64,000 nt of DNA from Shewanella phaeophyticola (GCF_025398315.1 NZ_JAODOQ010000001.1:3038001-3102000), one strand, 5' to 3'. Shown: positions 33,374 to 44,670, counted from the first letter of the stretch. The notes: generated from the sequence alone by a model not told the origin. Translations and numbers: made by a program.

Positions 33374-33991
33374 TTAGATAATATCTAACAACTCAACTTC
33401 GAATACCAAAGCCGAGTATGGCGGGATTGAAGCACCCGCGCCACGTTCACCGTAAGCTAAGTGATGTGGTACATATAATTTAAGCTTAGTCCCTACAGGC
33501 ATTAACTGTAATGCTTCAGTCCAACCAGCGATAACACCAGATACAGGGAACTCTGCAGGTTGACCACGAGTCACTGAACTGTCGAACACTTCACCATTAA
33601 GGAAAGTACCGTGGTAGTGAGTACGTACAGTAGAATCGTATGTTGGCTTTTCGCCGTCACCTTGTACTAATACTTCATATTGAAGACCAGACTCAGTCAC
33701 AGTGACGCCATCACGTGTTGCGTTTTCAGCTAAGAATGCATCACCTTCAGCAGTAGCAGCTGCAGCTGCGACTTCTTGAGCTTCTTGTAAGCGACGGCTG
33801 ATTTCAGTGAAAGCAACTTGTAGCTCTTCCATTGTTACTTGGCTTTCTTTACCGGCAAATGCATCAGCAAGACCAGCTTGGACAGCAGGAATATCAATAC
33901 CTTCAAAAGAATTTGCAGCTAATTGCTCGCCCATTTGACGGCCTACACCGTAGCTTGCATGCTGTTCCATCGTGCTGAACAAATCTGACAT
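33374..33991 (-). CDS. fklB: FKBP-type peptidyl-prolyl cis-trans isomerase (FklB/FKBP22)
   Basis: 205 residues. N-terminal helical dimerisation domain (YGVGRQMGEQLAANSFEGIDI; Ala-rich helix about 95-105) and C-terminal FKBP domain (VRTHYHGTFLNGEVFDSS, PVSGVIAGWTEALQLMPVG, VPHHLAYGERGAG). No signal peptide, so cytoplasmic, matching FklB/FKBP22, a cold-relevant folding catalyst in Shewanella. Intact frame. Confidence 0.92.
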   Translation of the reverse strand: MSDLFSTMEQHASYGVGRQMGEQLAANSFEGIDIPAVQAGLADAFAGKESQVTMEELQVAFTEISRRLQEAQEVAAAAATAEGDAFLAENATRDGVTVTESGLQYEVLVQGDGEKPTYDSTVRTHYHGTFLNGEVFDSSVTRGQPAEFPVSGVIAGWTEALQLMPVGTKLKLYVPHHLAYGERGAGASIPPYSALVFEVELLDII

Positions 33992-34072
33992 AATTAAATT
34001 TCTCTCAATAATTCATTAAAAATTCGCACGAGAGTTTATCACAATAATTTACTCTCATGTTGGCAAAAAACA

Positions 34073-34878
34073 TTATTTAACTTGAGCAATTTTACACTCA
34101 GTCAAAGACTGTTTTCTTGCCTGTGTATAAAGTGGCATCACTTGATTTTGTGCCGCTTGTAAGTCTTCGATACGATGACTATGAGATGGATGCGTAGACA
34201 ATAACTCGCACCTTGAACACCACCTGCTTTAGCCATATTTTGCCACAAGGTAATACTTTTTGCAGGGTTAAAACCCGCTTTAGCCATTAACTCTAACCCG
34301 ACGATGTCGGCCTCTGATTCTTGGCTACGACCAAAGGGCAAAATGATCCCGACATTGGCCCCCAATCCCAGTGCAGCCATGTATAAATCTTTATTGGCTA
34401 CACCAGAGGCACCAATTGCGGCATCGGCAACTTGCATGCCCAGACCAGTTAACTGCGCGCGCGACACTTGCTCGTTACCGTGTTGCGCCAACACATGAGC
34501 CACTTCATGACCCATAACCGTCGCAAGCTGGTCTTGATCGGCCGCCACATTTAATAAACCGGTATACACTCCAATATGGCCACCTGGCAGCGCAAAGGCA
34601 TTGACTTGGTCAGACTCAAAAAGCACCACATCCCATTGCTGAGATTGATCAGGCAATACCGCCACAATGCGCTCGGCGATACAATTAACATAATCAGTCT
34701 GAGCTTTATTTTGACTGATTTTTTCACTTTGCTTCATGGTCTCAAACGACTGTGCGCCCATTTGTTGCATTTGCGCATCAGAAAACAACAAAGTTTGCCC
34801 ACGTCCAGTCGGCGATTGGTTATTAACACAACCTGACAATAACGCAGCAGCCAATAAGGTTAGTGCAACAGCTTTCAT
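34073..34878 (-). CDS. M48-family metalloprotease lipoprotein, LoiP/YcaL-like (frameshift near C-terminus)
   Basis: About 268 residues. Lipoprotein signal (VALTLLAAALLSGC), zinc motif VMGHEVAHVLAQHG (HExxH), third ligand region SQESEADIVGLELMAKAGFNP. Envelope protease family whose E. coli members LoiP and YcaL work in outer-membrane protein quality control. The frame breaks in KAGGVQG at 34208-34212: five bases GGTGC precede GAG TTA TTG TCT ACG CAT CCA (ELLSTHPSHSHRIEDL), so one base is missing; GGGCCN (Gly-Pro) fits. Corrected frame ends at 34073. Two adjacent ATG codons exist (34881, 34878); GGAAGAG spacing favours the second. Confidence 0.85.
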
Positions 34879-34975
34879 CATCTCTTCCTTTTACATTAAG
34901 TCACTAAACATAATCCATGATCTAACTTATTTTATACTCATCCCATTAGCCAATGCATTCCTTGCTCAAGCTAAA

Positions 34976-36208
34976 CTAGCGTGTCGGCTTTCGTTTAACA
35001 AAATCACTCGCACTGCGTTTATTCATGGTACGGCGGTTAGCTTGTTTATCGCGCGGTGCGCGTTTACTACTGCCGCTCAAAGGCTTATCTGTAACGGCAA
35101 AACCAACAAGTTCATTTAATGGCAAAGCTTGGGTGGTTAATGTGTTAATGGCTTCTAGGTAAGCCATCTCTGAGTGGCTCGTCAATGACAGTGCGACCCC
35201 AGCTAACCCTGCCCGCGCAGTGCGGCCAATGCGGTGCACATACACTGCCGCTTGTGCGGGTAAATCAAAATTAATCACCACAGGTAGTGCATCAATATGA
35301 ATACCACGAGCCAACACATCGGTAGCCACTAATACACTAAACTGTCCCGATTTGAATTGTTCAAGTGTTTGACTGCGCAGCACCTGCTCTTTGTCTCCAT
35401 GAAGCGCCGCCGCTTTGACACCGGCTTTAAGCAATTTTTTACACAATGCATCAGCATCGGCTTTAGCATTAACAAACACTAATACTTGTTGCCATTGATT
35501 AGCTTGCACCAAATGAATCAACGCTTGCGCTTTGCTGCCTTTATTGACGTGATAAACGATTTGCGCGATATCATCAACCGCACTATTGAGTACCTGAGCT
35601 TCAATATGCACATGAGTGGCAGACAGTATTTGCTGAGCCAATTCATTTAATACAGCAGGCATGGTAGCCGACAATAACAATTTTTGTCCCACAGGCATCA
35701 TGGAGATAAGCGAATTAATATCATTAATAAACCCCATATCCAGTAATCTATCGGCCTCATCTAACACCACACTTTGCACTTGGCTAAACGTCACCACACC
35801 TTGTTGAGCTAATGCTAATAAACGCCCGGGGGTTGCCACCAATATATTAGCAGGAGTGGTTAATCGCTCTATTTGACATTCAATCGCTTCACCGCCACAC
35901 ACATGCTCAACACGTAAGCCAAGCGATTGTGCTAATGGTTGCAAATTTTGGGCAACTTGTTGGGCTAACTCTCTGGTCGGCACAATCAGCACTGCAGCCA
36001 AACTTAATGCTGAAGTCTGACTAATTCGCTGTAAAATAGGCAAGCCATAAGCATAGGTTTTACCGCTACCCGTTTGTGCTAAAGCCAACACATCCTGGCC
36101 ATTCAATATGGCAGGAATGGCTAACTGCTGAACCCGACTTGGTACAGTAATCATTGCCGGTAAGGCTTTCAATAGCGCCGGGCTGAGTGAGAGATCAGAA
36201 AATAACAT
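34976..36208 (-). CDS. DEAD-box ATP-dependent RNA helicase (RhlE-like)
   Basis: 410 residues. Q motif and motif I AQTGSGKT, motif Ia PTRELA, motif II DEAD in VVLDEADRLLDMGF, motif III SAT, motif V ARGIHID, motif VI HRIGRTARAG, and a short basic C-terminal tail rich in Lys/Arg typical of cold-adapted RhlE relatives. Cytoplasmic RNA remodelling in ribosome assembly or RNA decay is the family role; the specific substrate is not deducible. Confidence 0.9.
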   Translation of the reverse strand: MLFSDLSLSPALLKALPAMITVPSRVQQLAIPAILNGQDVLALAQTGSGKTYAYGLPILQRISQTSALSLAAVLIVPTRELAQQVAQNLQPLAQSLGLRVEHVCGGEAIECQIERLTTPANILVATPGRLLALAQQGVVTFSQVQSVVLDEADRLLDMGFINDINSLISMMPVGQKLLLSATMPAVLNELAQQILSATHVHIEAQVLNSAVDDIAQIVYHVNKGSKAQALIHLVQANQWQQVLVFVNAKADADALCKKLLKAGVKAAALHGDKEQVLRSQTLEQFKSGQFSVLVATDVLARGIHIDALPVVINFDLPAQAAVYVHRIGRTARAGLAGVALSLTSHSEMAYLEAINTLTTQALPLNELVGFAVTDKPLSGSSKRAPRDKQANRRTMNKRSASDFVKRKPTR

Positions 36209-36263
36209 GGATAACGCCTAATAATGACTACGAACCGAAGATGACTAATTGTACACGCCAATA

Positions 36264-36297
36264 AAAAAGGCTGCTTACCACAGTAAACAGCCTTTGA
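36264..36297 (-). terminator. dnaKJ operon terminator
   Basis: Minus strand GGCTG-TTTACTGTGGTAAG-CAGCC followed by T6, downstream of the dnaJ stop at 36319. Confidence 0.75.
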
Positions 36298-36318
36298 AAG
36301 AGGTACTAATTAACGTAA

Positions 36319-37446
36319 TTAACTGTTTAAGTCCTGAAAGAACTTTTTAACGCCATCAAAGAAGCCTTCAGCTTTTGGGCTGTGCTTTTTTGATTCGCCA
36401 GTTAATGTGGCTTCAAACTCACGCAATAACTCTTTTTGTTTCTCGTTTAAGTTCACCGGTGTCTCCATGACCACTTTACACAGTAAATCACCTACTGCGT
36501 GACTGCGAATCGACTTAACACCTTTGCCGCGTAAACGGAACATACGTCCAGTTTGGGTTTCTGTTGGAATTTTAAGGCTCACTTTACCGTCAAGTGTTGG
36601 CACTTCAATTTCACCGCCCAGAGCCGCTTTACTGAATGAAATAGGCACTTCGCAATATAAATTGTTGGCATCACGGGTAAAGATAGCATGCTCACGCACA
36701 CTCACCTGAACGTATAAATCGCCTGGAGGTGCGCCAAACTCACCGGCTTCACCTTCACCAGAAAGACGAATACGGTCACCGGTGTCAACACCAGCAGGAA
36801 TCTTAACAGACAGTGTTTTGCTCTTTTCAACACGGCCTTCGCCATGACACTTACCGCATGGGTCTTTGATAATTTTACCGCGACCATGACAGGTAGGACA
36901 GGCTTGTTGCACCGCAAAGAACCCCTGGCGCATTTGTACTTGGCCTTGGCCATGACAGGTGCCACATGTGGTTGCAGAAGTGCCTTTTTTAGCACCGCTA
37001 CCATCACATAAATCACAGGTTGCCAGTGTTGGAATACGTAATTCTTTAGTTAAGCCACGGACGGCTTCTTCTAACGATAACTCTAAGTTGTAACGTAAGT
37101 CGCTGCCGCGTGCTGCTTGACGTTGGCCGCCACGACGACCACCACCAAAGATGTCGCCAAATACATCACCAAAAATATCGCCAAAATCACCTTGGCCACC
37201 GCCATGTCCACCACGGTTAGGATCAACGCCTGCGTGGCCAAACTGATCATAAGCGGCTTTTTTGTCGCTGTCGGTTAAAATTTCGTACGCTTCTTTAATT
37301 TCTTTAAAGCTGGTTTCAGCGGCTTTATCACCCGGGTTACGGTCAGGGTGAAACTTCATCGCTAAGCGCTTATACGCTTTTTTAATTTCGCGTTCGCTGG
37401 TGTCACGAGAGACACCAAGAACTTCATAATAATCACGCTTTGACAT
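36319..37446 (-). CDS. dnaJ: Chaperone DnaJ (Hsp40)
   Basis: Co-chaperone that stimulates DnaK ATPase and delivers clients. 375 residues: J domain with HPD (FHPDRNPGD), Gly/Phe-rich linker ([16 protein letters not shown]), four zinc-binding CxxCxGxG repeats ([32 protein letters not shown]), C-terminal client domain. Intact. Cotranscribed with dnaK; a GC-rich hairpin at about 37499-37528 in the gap may tune the dnaK:dnaJ ratio. Confidence 0.97.
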   Translation of the reverse strand: MSKRDYYEVLGVSRDTSEREIKKAYKRLAMKFHPDRNPGDKAAETSFKEIKEAYEILTDSDKKAAYDQFGHAGVDPNRGGHGGGQGDFGDIFGDVFGDIFGGGRRGGQRQAARGSDLRYNLELSLEEAVRGLTKELRIPTLATCDLCDGSGAKKGTSATTCGTCHGQGQVQMRQGFFAVQQACPTCHGRGKIIKDPCGKCHGEGRVEKSKTLSVKIPAGVDTGDRIRLSGEGEAGEFGAPPGDLYVQVSVREHAIFTRDANNLYCEVPISFSKAALGGEIEVPTLDGKVSLKIPTETQTGRMFRLRGKGVKSIRSHAVGDLLCKVVMETPVNLNEKQKELLREFEATLTGESKKHSPKAEGFFDGVKKFFQDLNS

Positions 37447-37557
37447 AGTGTTCTGTTTCTCGAAGGTATGAGTAAGTCGCTAAACTTAATTTATACAAAC
37501 GGGCGTATGAGGATAACCCCAACGCCCGCTTCAATGGTAACTAACTGATATTGTTAA

Positions 37558-39480
37558 TTACTTCTTGTCGTCTTTTACTTCTTCGAACTCAGCATCAACA
37601 ACATCATCAGCAGGTTTTGATTGACCAGCATCTTGTGCTTGACCTTCTTCGCCACCTTGAGCTTGCGCTTTAGCTTGAGCGATTTCCATTAACTTAGCAG
37701 ACGCTTCCATAAGAGCTTGAGTTGCCGTGTCCATTGCTTCTTTATCTTTGCCTTTGATAGCAGTTTCTAATTCAGCTACAGCCGCTTCAATCTTCTCTTT
37801 TTCGTCGCTAGGTAATTCGTCACCCGCTTCTTCAATTTGTTTCTTAGTGGCATGCACTAAACCATCAGCTTGGTTACGTGCTTGCACTAATTCTTCAAAT
37901 TTAGCATCTTCATCAGCGTGAGCTTCTGCGTCACGTACCATTTGTTCTACTTCTTCATCTGATAAACCTGAAGAAGCTTTAATGGTGATGTTTTGTTTCT
38001 TACCTGTTTTCTTGTCTGTTGCAGACACATGTAAGATACCGTCAGCATCGATGTCGAATGCCACTTCAATTTGTGGTTGACCACGTGGGGCTGGCTCAAT
38101 GCCTTCAAGGTTGAATTGACCTAAAGACTTGTTAGCGCTCGCTTGCTTACGCTCACCTTGTAATACGTGAATGGTTACCGCATTTTGGTTGTCGTCAGCA
38201 GTTGAGAACGTTTGGCTCGCTTTTGTCGGGATAGTGGTGTTCTTCTCGATAAGCTTAGTCATTACGCTACCCATGGTTTCAATACCAAGTGATAGTGGCG
38301 TCACGTCAAGTAATAGTACGTCTTTTACATCACCAGAAAGCACACCCGCTTGAATTGCAGCACCTACAGCTACGGCTTCATCTGGGTTAACGTCTTTACG
38401 TGGCTCTTTGCCGAAGAAGTTTGTTACCGCTTCTTGTACTTTAGGCATACGAGTTTGACCACCAACTAGAATCACTTCGTTGATGTCTGAAACTGATAAG
38501 TCTGCATCAGCTAGGGCGACTTTTAAAGGCTCTAAAGAACGTTGAATTAGGTCTTCTACTAGCGACTCTAACTTAGCACGAGTAATTTTAACCACTAAGT
38601 GCTTAGGACCTGTTGCATCAGCAGTGATGTAAGGTAAGTTAACTTCGGTGTGGTTAGTGCTTGAAAGCTCGATTTTTGCCTTTTCAGCCGCTTCTTTCAA
38701 ACGTTGCATTGCTAAAGGATCTTTGCGTAGATCTAAGCCCTGGTCTTTTTTGAATTCATCTGCTAAATAGTTGATTAAACGGTTATCGAAGTCTTCACCA
38801 CCTAAGTGAGTGTCACCATTGGTCGCTAATACTTCAAATGTTTGGTCGCCATCATTGCTGTCGATTTCGATGATAGAGATATCGAATGTACCACCACCTA
38901 AATCGTATACTGCAACAATGTTATCGCCTTGCTTCTTGTCAATACCGTATGCTAACGCAGCCGCTGTTGGCTCGTTGATAATACGCTTAACATCTAGACC
39001 CGCAATACGGCCAGCATCTTTAGTTGCTTGACGTTGTGAATCGTTAAAGTAAGCAGGAACAGTAATTACCGCTTCAGTGACTTCTTCACCTAAAAAGTCT
39101 TCCGCAGTTTTTTTCATCTTTTTCAAGATTTCAGCAGAAACTTGTGGCGGTGCCATTTTGTTACCGCGCGCTTCAACCCAAGCATCGCCATTATCTGCAG
39201 CGATGATTTTGAATGGCATGATGTTTACGTCACGTTGAACTTCGTCATCTTTAAAACGACGACCGATTAAACGCTTAATTGCAAAGAAAGTGTTCGCAGG
39301 GTTAGTCACGGCTTGACGCTTTGCTGGTTGGCCGACAATAGTTTCATCATCAGTGTAAGCGATGATAGAAGGTGTTGTACGATCGCCCTCTGCGTTTTCA
39401 ATTACGCGTGCTTTGCCGCCATCAAGGACAGCCACACAAGAGTTTGTCGTGCCTAAGTCGATACCAATAATTTTGCCCAT
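37558..39480 (-). CDS. dnaK: Chaperone DnaK (Hsp70)
   Basis: 640 residues. N-terminal ATPase domain ([46 protein letters not shown]), linker [15 protein letters not shown], substrate-binding domain and Gln/Ala-rich lid ending in an EEVKDDKK tail. Intact; its Gly-Pro (DATGPKH) is coded GGTCC and undamaged. Preceded by a consensus heat-shock promoter at 39533-39562 and AGGATC ribosome binding site. Confidence 0.98.
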   Translation of the reverse strand: MGKIIGIDLGTTNSCVAVLDGGKARVIENAEGDRTTPSIIAYTDDETIVGQPAKRQAVTNPANTFFAIKRLIGRRFKDDEVQRDVNIMPFKIIAADNGDAWVEARGNKMAPPQVSAEILKKMKKTAEDFLGEEVTEAVITVPAYFNDSQRQATKDAGRIAGLDVKRIINEPTAAALAYGIDKKQGDNIVAVYDLGGGTFDISIIEIDSNDGDQTFEVLATNGDTHLGGEDFDNRLINYLADEFKKDQGLDLRKDPLAMQRLKEAAEKAKIELSSTNHTEVNLPYITADATGPKHLVVKITRAKLESLVEDLIQRSLEPLKVALADADLSVSDINEVILVGGQTRMPKVQEAVTNFFGKEPRKDVNPDEAVAVGAAIQAGVLSGDVKDVLLLDVTPLSLGIETMGSVMTKLIEKNTTIPTKASQTFSTADDNQNAVTIHVLQGERKQASANKSLGQFNLEGIEPAPRGQPQIEVAFDIDADGILHVSATDKKTGKKQNITIKASSGLSDEEVEQMVRDAEAHADEDAKFEELVQARNQADGLVHATKKQIEEAGDELPSDEKEKIEAAVAELETAIKGKDKEAMDTATQALMEASAKLMEIAQAKAQAQGGEEGQAQDAGQSKPADDVVDAEFEEVKDDKK

Positions 39481-39532
39481 GAGGATCCTCCAAATTTGAC
39501 GTTAGTCGTCACAAATATGTTATTTGATGTTG

Positions 39533-39562
39533 ATATGGGGGTGAACTTGGTGTCTTTCAACC
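39533..39562 (-). promoter_or_regulatory. Sigma-32 heat-shock promoter of dnaKJ
   Basis: Minus strand GTTGAAA, 14 bases, CCCCATAT: an almost perfect match to the sigma-32 consensus (CTTGAAA / CCCCATNT), about 50 bases before the dnaK ATG. Confidence 0.9.
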
Positions 39563-39883
39563 TTTGAGTTGGTTAACTTACCTTTCACGTTTTGCCGCTC
39601 ATATCAGCCTTGATACCTATATTGGGACAACAAAGTGAAATACAAGGGCAAGATCAAAAAATTTATGCCATTTTACTGATATATATAAATACAAGCTAAA
39701 ATAGTCGTAGATGATAAGGTTTACCTTTGCGACTGGCCTGGCGTAATCACAACGACCGTTCGAGAATGCTGCACGATTAACACGCACAAAAAACAACCTA
39801 AACATTTGATAAAAAACACGATCAAGTGTTATAACAATATTTCGATAAATTGAGTATGAAAGTAAAATAGAGGGATATCGGCA
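39563..39883. other. Intergenic region between dnaK promoter and small membrane-protein gene
   Basis: 321 AT-rich bases. A 62-codon minus frame exists but has no ribosome binding site or recognisable sequence. No other structure seen. Confidence 0.5.
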
Positions 39884-40219
39884 ATGGGACTGCCAAGATG
39901 GAATTTTAGCGACAGTACTGAACGTAAAATACGCATTGTTATCTTAACGATTGTAGGCTTAATCATGGCCTATGAAAAATTTTATGGGGTAAGTAGTACT
40001 CAATATCCGGCAATGTATTTATGTGTGTTTGCCCTTATTGCTACCATCATGACAAATTCTGTTCAGCGCCGTTATTTCACGTTTGTCATGGAATACGCAC
40101 AAGCTTTTCGCATTGTCGCTATTCTAATGACCTGCGCTTTTTTCATTATTTGGTTATTAACCACCTATGAACGATTTACCTTACCAGCAGCCCCAAGCCA
40201 CCTTATTTACAATTTATAA
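39884..40219 (+). CDS. Small hypothetical inner-membrane protein
   Basis: 111 residues. AGAGGGAT stands eight bases before the ATG. Three predicted transmembrane helices (about 17-32, 43-60, 75-95) with a short charged N-terminus containing Arg/Asp and a Pro-rich end. No family recognised. Followed immediately by a strong palindromic terminator, so it is probably a monocistronic gene. Function unknown. Confidence 0.65.
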   Translation: MGLPRWNFSDSTERKIRIVILTIVGLIMAYEKFYGVSSTQYPAMYLCVFALIATIMTNSVQRRYFTFVMEYAQAFRIVAILMTCAFFIIWLLTTYERFTLPAAPSHLIYNL

Positions 40220-40234
40220 GCCGTGATTGCACAT

Positions 40235-40266
40235 AATATAAGGGCGCTAATTAGCGCCCTTATATT
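40235..40266. terminator. Palindromic terminator after the small membrane-protein gene
   Basis: AATATAAGGGCGCTAA/TTAGCGCCCTTATATT, a perfect 32-base palindrome starting 16 bases after the stop codon. Confidence 0.75.
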
Positions 40267-40547
40267 AGGGTCTGTTGATCTTCCAAGGTTATTTTTGCAG
40301 CGAATTGTTGACCTTTTATACAAGGCAGAGACTTTGAGGTGTAGCTATTCTACATAAAAAGTCGATAACGCAGTAAAAATGGCCAACAAACGCTGCCCAA
40401 AGGGTTCGGCTAAAAACGTTTTACTCTTTGTTGAATGATTCTTTGCAAATAAAGAGTTGCTTAGATGACTAGGCATCAATCCATTCGCCTCGATTAAAAC
40501 GTTTTTAACTCGAACAAAATTCAACCAGCAAAGATCAACAGACCCTA
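40266..40547. mobile_element. MITE with 15-bp terminal inverted repeats and flanking TA
   Basis: Left end GGGTCTGTTGATCTT (40268-40282) and right end AAGATCAACAGACCC (40531-40545) are perfect inverted repeats, each bordered by TA (40266-40267 and 40546-40547), the target duplication made by IS630/Tc1-like transposases. The 278-bp interior has no ORF; it carries a second inverted pair, CTAAAAACGTTTTA near 40412 and TTAAAACGTTTTTA near 40494. Inserted between the small membrane-protein gene and proA. Confidence 0.8.
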
Positions 40548-40564
40548 GTGATGATCAATATATT

Positions 40565-41839
40565 TTATTGCCTACTGGTGTAATCTCCCCAAGCAAGCCA
40601 CTTGTAAGTGGTTAATGCATCAAGCGCCATCGAGTCGCGTGCATGCAATTTTTGTGTACTCACCGCCACTTCGGCGCCTAAGCCAAATTGAGAACCATCG
40701 GTAAACCGAGTGCTGGCATTAACATACACAGCCGCTGAGTCTACCTGGTTCATAAAATGGGCTGCTGCGTGTATATCGTCGGTTAAAATGGCCTCAGAAT
40801 GACCACTTGAGTATTGCCTAATATGCTCAACAGCAACATCGATATCATTGACCACTTTAATGCCTAAAGTTAGCGATAACCACTCGGTTGAAAATGACTC
40901 ATCATGCGCCACTGTCACATCAAAACCCAAACCGTCTAAATACCCTGCCGCTTTGCCACAGGCATGAAAACGCACACCAAGCGTATGCAAATGTGAGGCG
41001 ATATTGGGAACAAACTCTGCGGCAACATCCTGATGTACTAATAAAGTATCTAATGCATTACATACCGTCGGGCGCTGGACTTTCGCATTAGTGATCACAT
41101 CAATAGCACGTACTAAATCAGCGTGTTTATCAACAAATAAGTGGCAAATTCCGATCCCCCCTAAAATGACCGGAATACTGGATTGTTCAGCACACAAACG
41201 CTGCAAATTTTGGCCGCCACGCGGAATGATCATATCGACATATTTATCTAAACGCAGTAAACCACTGACAATACTTCTGTCTGGTGAGTCAATCAGTTGC
41301 ACTGCATCTTGCGGCAACTTCTGAATGGCGAGTGCTGAACGTATCACCTCGCTCAAAACTTTGTTTGAGGTGATCGTTTCTTTACCACCACGCAAAATTA
41401 CTGCGTTACCGGTTTTAAGGGCTAATACGGCAATATCAACAGTCACATTGGGGCGCGCTTCATAAATCACCCCGACGACACCCAATGGCACACTGCGACG
41501 TGTAAGGCGTAAGCCATTATCAAGTACTCGGCTTTCAGACTCATTGCCAACAGGATCGGCAAGTGCAATAACATTGTCGATATCGGCAATAACGCCCGCT
41601 AGACGGCCTTCATCCAACATCAAGCGGTCTATCATCGCATCGGTTAAACCATTCGCTTTAGCATTGGCCACATCTTGGGCATTGGCTTGTAAAATATCAT
41701 CTTTACGTTCACCTAATTGATGAGAAATCTCCATCAACAAAGCAGATTTTTGTTTAGCAGATAGTGAGGCCAAAACAAAGCTCGCTGCTTTTGCACGCTG
41801 GCCAAGTTGTGTTAAGTATTCTGTTTCAGAGGCTGACAT
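40565..41839 (-). CDS. proA: Gamma-glutamyl phosphate reductase
   Basis: Second step of proline synthesis: reduces glutamyl-5-phosphate to the semialdehyde with NADPH. 424 residues, aldehyde-dehydrogenase fold; catalytic Cys in [15 protein letters not shown], and [33 protein letters not shown]. Intact. Ten bases downstream of proB, forming the proBA operon. Confidence 0.96.
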   Translation of the reverse strand: MSASETEYLTQLGQRAKAASFVLASLSAKQKSALLMEISHQLGERKDDILQANAQDVANAKANGLTDAMIDRLMLDEGRLAGVIADIDNVIALADPVGNESESRVLDNGLRLTRRSVPLGVVGVIYEARPNVTVDIAVLALKTGNAVILRGGKETITSNKVLSEVIRSALAIQKLPQDAVQLIDSPDRSIVSGLLRLDKYVDMIIPRGGQNLQRLCAEQSSIPVILGGIGICHLFVDKHADLVRAIDVITNAKVQRPTVCNALDTLLVHQDVAAEFVPNIASHLHTLGVRFHACGKAAGYLDGLGFDVTVAHDESFSTEWLSLTLGIKVVNDIDVAVEHIRQYSSGHSEAILTDDIHAAAHFMNQVDSAAVYVNASTRFTDGSQFGLGAEVAVSTQKLHARDSMALDALTTYKWLAWGDYTSRQ

Positions 41840-41849
41840 AAGCTTATCC

Positions 41850-42959
41850 TTAGTTATTCAGTACGACCATATCATTGCGATGAATGACCGCATCTCCGTA
41901 GTCATAGCCCAGTAAGTGCTCTATATCATTTGAGTGCTTACCGCTAATTTTAGATAAGTCATTGGCGCAATAACGGCTCATGCCTTTGGCCAATACCTTA
42001 CCTTGCTGATCAATAATTAATAACGTGGCACCGCGATCAAATTTACCTTCAACGGCAACAATACCTTTAGACAATAAACTGCGGCCATTGGCCACCACCG
42101 CGGTAGACGCGCCAGCATCTATGATTAATTTACCTTGCGTTGCAGAGCCAGCCAAAATCCACTGTTTACGGCTTTCCAGCGGGTTTTCAATTGCACTAAA
42201 ATGGGTACCAACAGATTCACGGTCTGCCACTTTGGTGATGACATCAGGATGATGACCCGACGCAATGACGACTTCTATACCAGCACGACGGGCAATATCA
42301 GCCGCTTCGAGTTTAGTTGCCATTCCCCCAGTACCTAGACCCGAGACTGAACCACCCGCGAGCAAGCGTAAACTGTCATCGATATTAGCCACTTGCTTAA
42401 TCAATTGCGCATCTGGGTTAGTGCGCGGATCGGCGTCAAATAAGCCTTTTTGATCGGTTAACAAAATCAATAAATCAGCATCACATAACAAGGCTGCACG
42501 AGCCGATAAATTGTCATTATCACCGACTTTAATTTCATTAGTCGCTACCGCATCATTTTCATTAATAATCGGGATAATATTATTTGCCAGCAGTGCATTT
42601 AAGGTGTCTCGCGCATTGAGATAGCGTTCGCGATCATGCAGATCGGCGCGAGTGAGTAATAACTGCCCCACATGCAAACCGTAAATACTAAAGAGTTGTG
42701 ACCAAGCTAAAATTAACTGACTTTGCCCTACTGCAGCTAATAATTGTTTATTTGCCATAGTGTCGGGAAATACGGGGTATTGCAGGTGTTCGCGCCCAGC
42801 GGCTATTGCACCTGATGTACATAAAACGACTTCAACACCCGCACGCATTAGTTGGGTCATTTGCCTTGCTAATTCCACCATGTGTGCTTTATCAAGCTTT
42901 TTACTGCCCGACGTCAACACACTCGTCCCTAACTTAACCACTACACGGCGATATCCCAT
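41850..42959 (-). CDS. proB: Glutamate 5-kinase
   Basis: First step of proline synthesis, feedback-inhibited by proline. 369 residues: amino-acid kinase domain ([50 protein letters not shown]) and C-terminal PUA domain (about 275-360). Near the end [13 protein letters not shown] aligns with E. coli GYEYGPVAVHRDD; the Asp codon stands at a Gly-Pro position (GGAGAT) and could be another altered site, but I cannot exclude natural variation. Confidence 0.95.
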   Translation of the reverse strand: MGYRRVVVKLGTSVLTSGSKKLDKAHMVELARQMTQLMRAGVEVVLCTSGAIAAGREHLQYPVFPDTMANKQLLAAVGQSQLILAWSQLFSIYGLHVGQLLLTRADLHDRERYLNARDTLNALLANNIIPIINENDAVATNEIKVGDNDNLSARAALLCDADLLILLTDQKGLFDADPRTNPDAQLIKQVANIDDSLRLLAGGSVSGLGTGGMATKLEAADIARRAGIEVVIASGHHPDVITKVADRESVGTHFSAIENPLESRKQWILAGSATQGKLIIDAGASTAVVANGRSLLSKGIVAVEGKFDRGATLLIIDQQGKVLAKGMSRYCANDLSKISGKHSNDIEHLLGYDYGDAVIHRNDMVVLNN

Positions 42960-43067
42960 TATGTCACTCAGTTAACTAAACATATTCGAATTATTTTTAT
43001 ACCCAATTCTGTGACTAATTCATAGTGAAAGCCACTAATACTGGGCTTTTTTTATCATTGCACAACA

Positions 43068-43092
43068 AAAAAGGCCAAAAGGCCCTTTTTGT
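43068..43092 (-). terminator. Terminator of the purine permease gene
   Basis: AAAAGGGCC-TTTT-GGCC hairpin with T-run (minus strand), 38 bases after the stop. One of the few intact GGGCC sequences; the opposite arm carries AGGCC rather than GGGCC, a single mismatch in an otherwise symmetric structure. Confidence 0.75.
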
Positions 43093-43129
43093 TGTTCAAC
43101 TGTTGATAAATCGACTTATTAATGGCTCA

Positions 43130-44419
43130 TTAACTGTAAGCAAATTTAGCAATAAACAGTGCTGCTACAACCAATACACCTGAATTCAAATCTTTAAATC
43201 GACCTGTCATCATTTTAATTACCGCATATGAGATAAAGCCAAAACCAATCGCATTCGCAATCGAAAAGGTTAATGGCATCAATAAACATGTCACGACAAC
43301 AGGCGCCGCTTCGGTTAAATCTTCCCACTCAACGTTGACTAAACCAGACATCATTAGAATAGCGACATAAAACAATGTTCCGGCAGTAGCGTATGCAGGC
43401 ACCATTCCTGCCAATGGTGAAATAAATAACGCGGCAACAAACAACAAACCAACAACCACCGCTGTTAATCCGGTGCGCCCGCCGGCACTTACACCCGCAG
43501 TACTTTCAATATAACTAGTAGTAGTTGATGTTCCTAGTGCAGCGCCAGTAATGGTTGCAACACTGTCAGCAGTTAACGCACGTTTAACTCGTGGTAAACG
43601 GCCTTTATCATCAAGTAAACCGCCACGCTGAGCCACGGCAACCAAAGTACCAGAAGTATCAAACAAGTCGACAAATAAGAAGGCAAAAATAACCGACAAC
43701 ATACTCACTTCAAGTACGCTTGATAGGTCCATTTTCATGAAGGTTGGCGCAATTGAAGGTGGCATTGAAACCAGTCCGTTATATTGCACATCACCAAATA
43801 ACAAACCTAATACTGTCACAATCAAAATACTGAAAATGACCGCCGCTTTAAGTCCGCGTTGCACCATAGCGATAATCAAAAAGAAGCCTAATGCTGCCAT
43901 CATCGCAGGGAAAGACGTGATGTCCCCCATAGTGACTAGGGTTGCAGGACTTGCCACTACAATACCGGCACTTTTTAAACCAATTAGTGCTAAAAATAAA
44001 CCGATACCCGCTGCAATACCAAAACGCAGTGACATTGGAATACTGTTGACAATCCATTCACGGATTTTCACTAACGATAAAATTAAGAAGCACACGCCAG
44101 ACATAAACACCGCACCTAATGCAGTTTCCCAGCTATAACCCATCTCACCCACTACTGTGTAGGTGAAAAAGGCATTTAATCCCATCCCTGGTGCTAGTGC
44201 GATGGGATAATTAGCTAATAATCCCATAATTAAACAACCCACTGCAGCAGCTAAGCAGGTCGCGACAAATACTGCACCGTGATCCATTCCGGCGTCAGCT
44301 AACATCATTGGGTTAACAAAAATGATGTATGCCATGGTTAAAAAGGTGGTTAAACCGGCGACAACTTCTTGCTTTAGGCTAGTGTTGTTTTGTTTTAATT
44401 TAAATAATTTTTCTAACAT
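43130..44419 (-). CDS. NCS2-family purine (adenine/guanine/hypoxanthine) permease
   Basis: 429 residues, about 12-14 transmembrane helices. Family hallmarks: NPMMLADAGMDHGAVFVATCLAAA, LAPGMGLNAFFTYTVV, GAALGTSTTTSYIESTAGVSAGGRTGLTAVVVG, and WEDLTEAAPVVVT. These place it with the AzgA-like proton-coupled purine transporters (AdeP/GhxP type in E. coli). Exact substrate not resolvable. No purine-riboswitch consensus was seen in the 160 bases upstream. Confidence 0.9.
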   Translation of the reverse strand: MLEKLFKLKQNNTSLKQEVVAGLTTFLTMAYIIFVNPMMLADAGMDHGAVFVATCLAAAVGCLIMGLLANYPIALAPGMGLNAFFTYTVVGEMGYSWETALGAVFMSGVCFLILSLVKIREWIVNSIPMSLRFGIAAGIGLFLALIGLKSAGIVVASPATLVTMGDITSFPAMMAALGFFLIIAMVQRGLKAAVIFSILIVTVLGLLFGDVQYNGLVSMPPSIAPTFMKMDLSSVLEVSMLSVIFAFLFVDLFDTSGTLVAVAQRGGLLDDKGRLPRVKRALTADSVATITGAALGTSTTTSYIESTAGVSAGGRTGLTAVVVGLLFVAALFISPLAGMVPAYATAGTLFYVAILMMSGLVNVEWEDLTEAAPVVVTCLLMPLTFSIANAIGFGFISYAVIKMMTGRFKDLNSGVLVVAALFIAKFAYS

Positions 44420-44670
44420 GGAACAAGGTTCCTTGGGTAAGGGTTAAATATAAGTAATTGTTTTAATTGCAATAGGTGGGCTTTGACTCAATCATCAAGC
44501 TGTCACGCAACACAATAAAGCAGTATAACGGGATCATAAAACCAACAATGTGAAGCTATGCCAACTTTAAGGAGGGAGATTATAATTATTTACAACACTG
44601 ATAGCTACAAACCGCCTTTTTATTCAAAGATTTCAGTTTTTTATACAGCGAATTAATAAATTTGAGGCAA
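44420..44670. other. Intergenic region upstream of the permease gene
   Basis: 251 bases with no ORF or recognisable RNA motif; presumably holds the permease promoter. Confidence 0.5.

Noticed and set aside
39617..39805. 62-codon minus-strand frame upstream of dnaK
   Set aside because: No ribosome binding site and no recognisable protein sequence; it lies in AT-rich promoter-proximal DNA.
44420..44600. Possible purine riboswitch before the NCS2 permease
   Set aside because: Neither the conserved loop-loop sequences nor the three-way junction of the purine riboswitch can be found upstream of the gene.
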